A DNA stretch of 64,000 bases. It comes from JAIYDJ01 sp031400505 (lineage in GTDB: Bacteria > Pseudomonadota > Alphaproteobacteria > Rhodobacterales > Rhodobacteraceae). The stretch spans positions 36,357 through 100,356 of the forward strand of contig JANNPZ010000062.1 in NCBI GenBank assembly GCA_031400505.1, in the 5' to 3' direction. A model generated the notes under the pieces. It did not search any database. It worked only from the letters and a program-made list of their open reading frames with translations, and was not told the origin of the DNA. Both the position numbers and the translations under genes were made by a program. Numbering within the stretch: the first letter of the stretch is position 1; each line of letters opens with the position of its first letter. Below, one piece after another: positions 59,561-64,000 of the stretch.

Positions 59561-60553
59561 ATGACGTTCAAGGCATTGCTCGTTGAAAAAGACGCCGAAG
59601 GCATCACTCATGCCGCCGTAAAGGCCCTGACGACGGCGGACCTGCCTGCGGGCGAGGTTCTGGTTGCAGTCGAATACTCGACCGTCAACTACAAGGATGG
59701 TCTGTGCCTTGGGTCGGGGGGCGGGCTGGTGCGCACCTACCCGCATGTGCCGGGCATCGACTTTGCCGGGACCGTCGAGGCGAGCGACGATGCGCGCTAT
59801 GCGCCCGGTGACAAGGTCGTGCTGACCGGCTGGCGCGTGGGCGAGGCGTATTGGGGCGGCTATGCGCAGAAGGCGCGGGTCAAGGCCGACTGGCTGGTGC
59901 CCTTGCCCGCGGGACTGACCACGCGGGCCGCGATGGCCGTGGGCACCGCGGGCCTGACGGCGATGCTGGCGATCCTGGCGCTGGAGGAGCATGGCCTGAC
60001 GCCCGGTCAGGGTCCGGTTCTGGTGACCGGGGCGGCGGGCGGTGTCGGTTCGGCGGCGGTGGCCATGCTTGCGCGCCTTAGGCACGAGGTGGCGGCGGTC
60101 ACGGGGCGGCCCGAAACCGCCGATTACCTGCGTGATCTTGGCGCCACCCGGATCGTTGCGCGCGAAGAGATCAACGAAACCGTAAAGCGTCCGCTGGAGG
60201 CCGAGACTTGGGCCGGCTGCGTTGATGCCGTGGGTGGGGCCATGCTGGCACGGGTGCTGGGGCAGATGAAATACGGGACTTCGGTTGCCGCCGTGGGCCT
60301 TGCGGGTGGGGCGGGGCTGCCTGCGACCGTCATCCCCTTCCTGCTGCGTGGCGTTAACCTTCTGGGCATCGACAGCGTGATGCAACCCATTGCCAACCGC
60401 CAAGCCGCTTGGGCGCGTGTCGCCACCGACATGCCGATGGACAAGCTGGAGGCGATGATCACCATGGCGACGCTTGACGATCTGCCACGTCTGGGGCGCG
60501 AGATTCTGGCCGGTCAGGTCAAGGGTCGCACCGTCATCGACCTGAACGCCTGA
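59561..60553 (+). CDS. acuI: Acryloyl-CoA reductase (YhdH/AcuI type)
   Basis: This 330-residue zinc-free medium-chain reductase has the AcuI/YhdH signatures: VEYSTVNYKDGLCLGSGGGL (about 37-56), PGIDFAGTVE, TGWRVGEAYWGGYAQKARV and the NADPH loop TGAAGGVGSAAVAML. It reduces acryloyl-CoA to propionyl-CoA, which detoxifies acrylate formed from DMSP and feeds the methylmalonyl-CoA pathway. Linkage of acuI to dmdA is known in roseobacters. GGAGAG precedes the ATG. It follows dmdB by 21 bases. Confidence 0.92.
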   Translation: MTFKALLVEKDAEGITHAAVKALTTADLPAGEVLVAVEYSTVNYKDGLCLGSGGGLVRTYPHVPGIDFAGTVEASDDARYAPGDKVVLTGWRVGEAYWGGYAQKARVKADWLVPLPAGLTTRAAMAVGTAGLTAMLAILALEEHGLTPGQGPVLVTGAAGGVGSAAVAMLARLRHEVAAVTGRPETADYLRDLGATRIVAREEINETVKRPLEAETWAGCVDAVGGAMLARVLGQMKYGTSVAAVGLAGGAGLPATVIPFLLRGVNLLGIDSVMQPIANRQAAWARVATDMPMDKLEAMITMATLDDLPRLGREILAGQVKGRTVIDLNA

Positions 60554-60578
60554 CCTGCATCCCGAACGGAGACCCCGC

Positions 60579-61385
60579 ATGACCATCGACCTTGGCACAC
60601 TGACCTTGCCCAATCTCGCCCTCGACCTGCATGACGACGGGGTGCTGGTGGTGACGCTGAACCGCCCGGCCAAGCGCAACGCGCTGAATGCCGAAACGGT
60701 CGAGGCGCTGGTGACGCTATTCTCGGCCCTTCCGCGTGCCGGGGTGCGCGCGGTGGTGCTGGCTGCGGCGGGGGCACATTTCTGCGCCGGTCTTGATCTG
60801 GTGGAACACCATGACGCCGATCGCGGGCCTGCCGAGTTCATGCATCTGTGCCTGCGCTGGCACGAGGCGTTCAATAAGATGGAGTATGGCGGCGTGCCGA
60901 TCATCGCGGCGCTGAAGGGTGCTGTGGTCGGCGGCGGCCTGGAACTGGCGAGTGCCGCCCATATCCGTGTGGCCGATGCCTCGACCTACTTCGCCTTGCC
61001 CGAAGGCCAACGCGGGCTGTTCACCGGCGGCGGGGCCACCATCCGGGTGGCGGGCCTCGTCGGCAAGGCGCGGATGATCGACATGATGCTGACGGGCCGC
61101 GTCTATCAGGGCCGAGAGGCTGTCGATGTCGGCCTCGCGCAGCACCTGGTCGAGGGATCGAGCCTTGACGCAGCCCTGGCCCTTGCCCGCAAGGCGGCCC
61201 AGAACCTGCCCCTGACCAACTTCGCCATCTGCTCGGCCATCAGCCATCTTGGCAACATGTCCGCCCTGGATGCGGCCTATGCCGAGGCGGTCATCGCCGG
61301 GGTCGTGAATACCCAGCCCGCCGCCCGGGAGCGTCTGGACGCCTTCGCCAAAGGCACAGCCGAGCGCGTGCGTCCGAACGGCTGA
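60579..61385 (+). CDS. Enoyl-CoA hydratase/isomerase family, possible DmdD
   Basis: The 268-residue crotonase has the oxyanion-hole segments HFCAGLDLVEH (about 68-78) and GAVVGGGLELASAAH. The two acid residues Glu122 and Glu142 (ALPEGQRG) are 20 residues apart, the same spacing as the catalytic pair in DmdD (methylthioacryloyl-CoA hydratase) and crotonases. As the last gene of the dmd operon it could be DmdD, which would release methanethiol and acetaldehyde. The dehydrogenase DmdC is not in the window. General crotonase activity is the alternative. GGAG precedes the ATG. Confidence 0.85.
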   Translation: MTIDLGTLTLPNLALDLHDDGVLVVTLNRPAKRNALNAETVEALVTLFSALPRAGVRAVVLAAAGAHFCAGLDLVEHHDADRGPAEFMHLCLRWHEAFNKMEYGGVPIIAALKGAVVGGGLELASAAHIRVADASTYFALPEGQRGLFTGGGATIRVAGLVGKARMIDMMLTGRVYQGREAVDVGLAQHLVEGSSLDAALALARKAAQNLPLTNFAICSAISHLGNMSALDAAYAEAVIAGVVNTQPAARERLDAFAKGTAERVRPNG

Positions 61386-61651
61386 GGGTGGGGCGATAAC
61401 CTCTCCCGGTTGTCACCCGATCTCGGAAGCAAACGATACTCTAGCAACCCCAGAGGCTATCGAGCGTGTGCCAAGCACGGCGTCCGCTTTGGTTGTGACG
61501 AAAGTGGCCTGGCGCCCAGATTCCTGCCCGGAAGAACCAGAAAGACTCTTTGAAAAAATACTGACCAATGGCGAGTTTTAAAGCACGAAAAAGTAAGAAA
61601 AGGTCCGGCGCTCAAGTCGGAGATCGCTTCATTACCTTCTGGGAGGAAGAC

Positions 61652-62609
61652 ATGTTTGCAACGCTCAGGGCAGCCTTGGTTGCCACCACCTTGCTTGTGC
61701 CGACATCTTTTGCCGTCGCCCAATCGGTTCCGGAATCCGCCGATCCGATCAAGATCACTCTGAACGACTGGACCGGTCAGTTCACCTCGGCAAGAATTGC
61801 CGGAGAACTGCTTAAGTCCATGAGCTACAATATCGAATACGTCAGTGCGGGAGCGGTGCCCAGTTCGTTGGCCTCGCCAATGGCAACCTCCACTTCCAGC
61901 CCGAGGTCTGGGACAATCTGATTGGTGACATCTATCCCACGGCCGTCGCTGCCGGTGACATCAAGATCGTCGGTGAAATCGGGCTCGATGGCTGGCAGGA
62001 TTTCATGTATCCGGCCTATCTGGAAGAGAGCTGCCCAAGCCTTCCCAGCTACACCGCCCTTTGGGATTGCGCCCAGCTTTTTGCAACGCCCGAGACCTTT
62101 CCGAACGGGCGCCTGATTGCCTATCCGGCCGACTGGGGCACGTTTGACGCTGACCTGATCAAGGCGATCGGTGCACCGATCACAGCAATACCGGGCGGCA
62201 GCGAAGGCGCACTGATGGCCGAGTTTCAGGCGACCTATGCTGCCAAGCAACCTATAGTGATGCGGTGGTGGGCTCCGCACTGGATCTTTGCCGAACACGA
62301 CCTCAAGTGGATTGAATGGGGGGCTGAGGGACATCCTGCGCCGATGCGGCCGAAGCCGCAAACCAGACCAAGGACACCGCATGTGGCTTTGTTCAGCCGA
62401 AGGTCCTGAAGGTTGTCTGGGGCGGGTTCGAAGGAAAATGGCCAGCCGCCTACAAGTTGCTGACCGCCATGACGATCACCAACAAGGACCAGAACGCCAT
62501 GATCCTTGAGATCGACCAGAAGGGTCGTGATCTGGATGAAGTGGTGGCGGAATGAATTGCAAACAACGACGCCACCTGGAAGCCCTGGGTTGAGCAGGCC
62601 ATGCAATAG
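61652..62609 (+). pseudogene. Disrupted betaine/choline-type (OpuAC) binding protein gene
   Basis: A strong GGGAGGAAGAC site and a signal peptide (MFATLRAALVATTLLVPTSFAVAQ) start at 61652, but the frame breaks. After EYVSAGAV a one-base deletion near 61858 moves coding to the next frame (QFVGLANGNLHFQPEVWDN...WAPHWIFAEHDLKWIEWGAEG). A second one-base loss near 62332-62336 shifts it again (CADAAEAANQTKDT...). A TGA at 62553 then replaces an expected Trp codon before IANNDATWKPWVEQAMQ and the original stop at 62607. The reconstructed protein is a periplasmic OpuAC-type binding protein of about 320 residues. It cannot be functional as written. Confidence 0.88.
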
Positions 62610-62741
62610 GTCGAACTGGCCTGATCCTGCCGGTCGGGGCCGTGCGTCTGGCACGGCTTCGACCGACCTTTCCAGAAGGCGGTTCTCCATGGCTGGCAAT
62701 GCCTGTCAAGCCTCGCGCCGTAGGTCCCCCGGGAGTTCACG

Positions 62742-63821
62742 ATGAAGTCAACAAATGCTGACCTTGGCCCGGTCCGGCTGTCCTGCCGGAATGTCTGGAA
62801 GGTCTATGGACCAGCGCCGGATCGTTTCTTCACGCCCGCATCGGCAGAAACGGGCGATCCTGCGGCAAAGGCCGCCGAGATCCGCGCCAAAGGCCACATC
62901 GTCGCCAATTCTGCTGTCAGCTTTGACGTCCACGAGGGTGAGATCTTCGTCATCATGGGGCTGTCGGGTTCGGGAAAGTCGACCATCGTGCGCTGTCTTT
63001 CGCGGCTGGTGGAACCGACGGCGGGCGAGATCCTGCTGGACGGCGAAGATCTGCTGAAGAAATCCACCGCCGAACTGATCGAAATCCGTCGCCACAAGAT
63101 GGGCATGGTGTTCAAGAGCTTCGGCCTCATGCCGCATGTGAACGTGATCGACAACATCGCCTTTCCGCTGAAGCTGCAGGGGCTGGGCGAGGCTGAACGC
63201 CATGCCCGCGCGGCACGGGTCATCGAACTTGTGGGCCTGAAGGGGCGCGAGCGCAACTTTCCGAACGAGTTGTCAGGTGGGCAACAGCAGCGTTTCGGCA
63301 TCGCCCGGTCGCTGGCGGTTGAGCCTGATGTCTGGTTTCTGGACGAGCCCTTCTCGGCGCTTGATCCCCTGATCCGCAAGCAGATGCAGGACGAATTCCT
63401 GCGCATCCAGGCGCAGTTGCGCAAGTCCATCGTCTTCATCACCCATGATTTCCAGGAGGCGCTCCGGATCGCCGACCGCATGGCGATCATGCGCGACGGT
63501 GCCGTGGTGCAGATCGGGCGGCCCATCGACCTGATCCTCCACCCCGCGGACGACTACATCCGTGCCTTCACACAGGATGTGCCGTGGGAAAGCATCCTGC
63601 GGGCCATCGACATTATGGAGCCGGCAGCCGGGCCCGCGGAGGGTCTACGGCGTGTGGCCGAAGATGCCCCTGTCGCAAATCTGCTGCCCGATCTGGCCGG
63701 TGCAGCGGGCGTGGTTGTGGAAGGCCCTGACGGTGCAGTTTTGGGGATCGCAACTGCCCGGGGCCTCGCTGCATCGCTGGCCCTTGGCTGCGTGCCCACC
63801 CATCCCTCGGGCGGCGCATGA
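62742..63821 (+). CDS. Betaine/proline-type ABC transporter ATPase (ProV/OpuAA-like)
   Basis: The 359-residue ATPase has Walker A GLSGSGKST (about 75), the ProV-typical MGMVFKSFGLMPHVNVIDNIAFPL, signature LSGGQQQRFGIARS and Walker B VWFLDEPFSALDP, with THDFQEALRIADRMAIM after it. The N-terminus has the long ProV insertion before Walker A (residues about 24-60), and a short C-terminal CBS-like tail remains (GVVVEGPDGAVLGIATARG). The gene is intact, but its binding protein upstream is a pseudogene and the permease expected downstream is lost, so it is probably an orphan. Its stop overlaps an ATG at 63818. Confidence 0.88.
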   Translation: MKSTNADLGPVRLSCRNVWKVYGPAPDRFFTPASAETGDPAAKAAEIRAKGHIVANSAVSFDVHEGEIFVIMGLSGSGKSTIVRCLSRLVEPTAGEILLDGEDLLKKSTAELIEIRRHKMGMVFKSFGLMPHVNVIDNIAFPLKLQGLGEAERHARAARVIELVGLKGRERNFPNELSGGQQQRFGIARSLAVEPDVWFLDEPFSALDPLIRKQMQDEFLRIQAQLRKSIVFITHDFQEALRIADRMAIMRDGAVVQIGRPIDLILHPADDYIRAFTQDVPWESILRAIDIMEPAAGPAEGLRRVAEDAPVANLLPDLAGAAGVVVEGPDGAVLGIATARGLAASLALGCVPTHPSGGA

Positions 63822-63935
63822 GGCGGATGATGGCCCAGTTTGCCCGCAACACAAACCTGAGAGGTGGCTGCGGAAATCTGAACAGCCGGGATGAGTGGAT
63901 TTTCCAAGCAATGGCGGCATGATGCTGCAAGCTAG
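63818..63935 (+). pseudogene. Possible truncated permease start before an IS element
   Basis: An ATG at 63818 overlaps the ATPase stop (ATGA), the position where the ProW-like permease should begin. It reads MRRMMAQFARNTN and then loses membrane-protein character, stopping at about 63922. The coding sequence was probably cut by insertion of the IS3-family element whose first gene starts at 63945. The exact junction and the left inverted repeat of the element could not be fixed by eye. Confidence 0.4.
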
Positions 63936-63944
63936 GAGAAGACC

Positions 63945-64000
63945 ATGGCAAGACGACCACGCCGGAACCACAGTCCGGCATTCAAGGCGAAAGTGGCGGT
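63945..64000 (+). mobile_element. IS3-family element: start of transposase OrfA (cut by window edge)
   Basis: The last 56 bases encode MARRPRRNHSPAFKAKVA, the conserved N-terminus of OrfA helix-turn-helix proteins of IS3-family insertion sequences. TAGGAGAAGACC gives a good ribosome site. The rest of the element, including the DDE transposase, lies to the right of the window. The left terminal repeat must lie between about 63830 and 63940. Confidence 0.78.

Noticed and set aside
57989..60904. Minus-strand open frame of 971 codons
   Set aside because: It is the longest open frame in the window but lies antisense to dmdB, acuI and the crotonase gene. The translation is low-complexity Arg/His/Gly-rich with no motif.
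1..64000. CRISPR arrays, tRNA and rRNA genes, prophage or conjugative genes
   Set aside because: No regularly spaced repeats, no tRNA-like cloverleaf arms and no structural phage or conjugation proteins were noticed. The only mobile element is the IS3-type start at the right edge.

Overview
The window is GC-rich chromosomal DNA of an alphaproteobacterium, most likely a member of the Rhodobacterales (Rhodobacteraceae/Paracoccaceae). This rests on protein flavour, on the HDAC-like/xseB/ispA/dxs gene order, on the long PstC and PstA forms, and on a DMSP-type dmdA...acuI operon. No tRNA, rRNA or CRISPR array was seen.

Layout. 1-4.8 kb: a conserved isoprenoid-precursor block (HDAC-like protein, xseB, ispA, dxs) with an Mrr-type restriction endonuclease coupled to its end. 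4.9-12.4 kb: single genes (membrane adenylate/guanylate cyclase, YghU-type GST, SDR, AMP nucleosidase, HU, VOC protein, EamA permease, IclR regulator). 12.4-29.4 kb: a large sugar-acid catabolic island. Two MaoC hydratases diverge around a possible IclR operator. The rightward arm holds a leaderless solute-binding-like protein, a CaiB/BaiF CoA-transferase, a complete sugar ABC importer, and enzymes that fit the L-fucose/L-rhamnose 2,4-diketo-acid hydrolase route (enolase-superfamily dehydratase, mutarotase, RraA-like protein, split UxaA, SDR, FAH hydrolase, lactonase). A sugar isomerase and a Gfo/Idh/MocA dehydrogenase face it on the minus strand. 29.8-31.6 kb: a FadR-type regulator coupled to a D-2-hydroxyacid dehydrogenase. 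31.8-39.4 kb: a minus-strand operon of LLM flavin monooxygenase, aldo/keto reductase, flavin reductase and a TRAP transporter, divergent from a HutC-type regulator and another Gfo/Idh/MocA protein. This enzyme trio resembles the sulfoquinovose monooxygenase (SMO) module. 39.7-46 kb: pstSCAB-phoU-phoB with a PHO box, without an adjacent phoR.

46-53.7 kb: a decayed malonyl-CoA decarboxylase fragment, matB, and a dipeptide-type ABC transporter whose binding protein has lost most of its signal peptide. 54.4-61.4 kb: a LysR regulator divergent from a probable DMSP demethylation operon, dmdA - DUF2182 - DUF1326 - dmdB - acuI - crotonase, with two putative metal-binding proteins embedded in it. 61.6-64 kb: a betaine-type ABC locus in decay. 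The binding-protein gene has two frameshifts and a nonsense codon, the ATPase is intact, and the expected permease is lost close to an IS3-family element that begins at the right edge.

Several units combine transport, enzymes and a local regulator for one substrate class. Two deal with organosulfur compounds (SMO-like and dmd). Perfect or near-perfect hairpins follow three binding-protein genes and probably set the ratio of binding protein to permease. The calls come from reading motifs and gene order without database searches, so exact substrates are inference.
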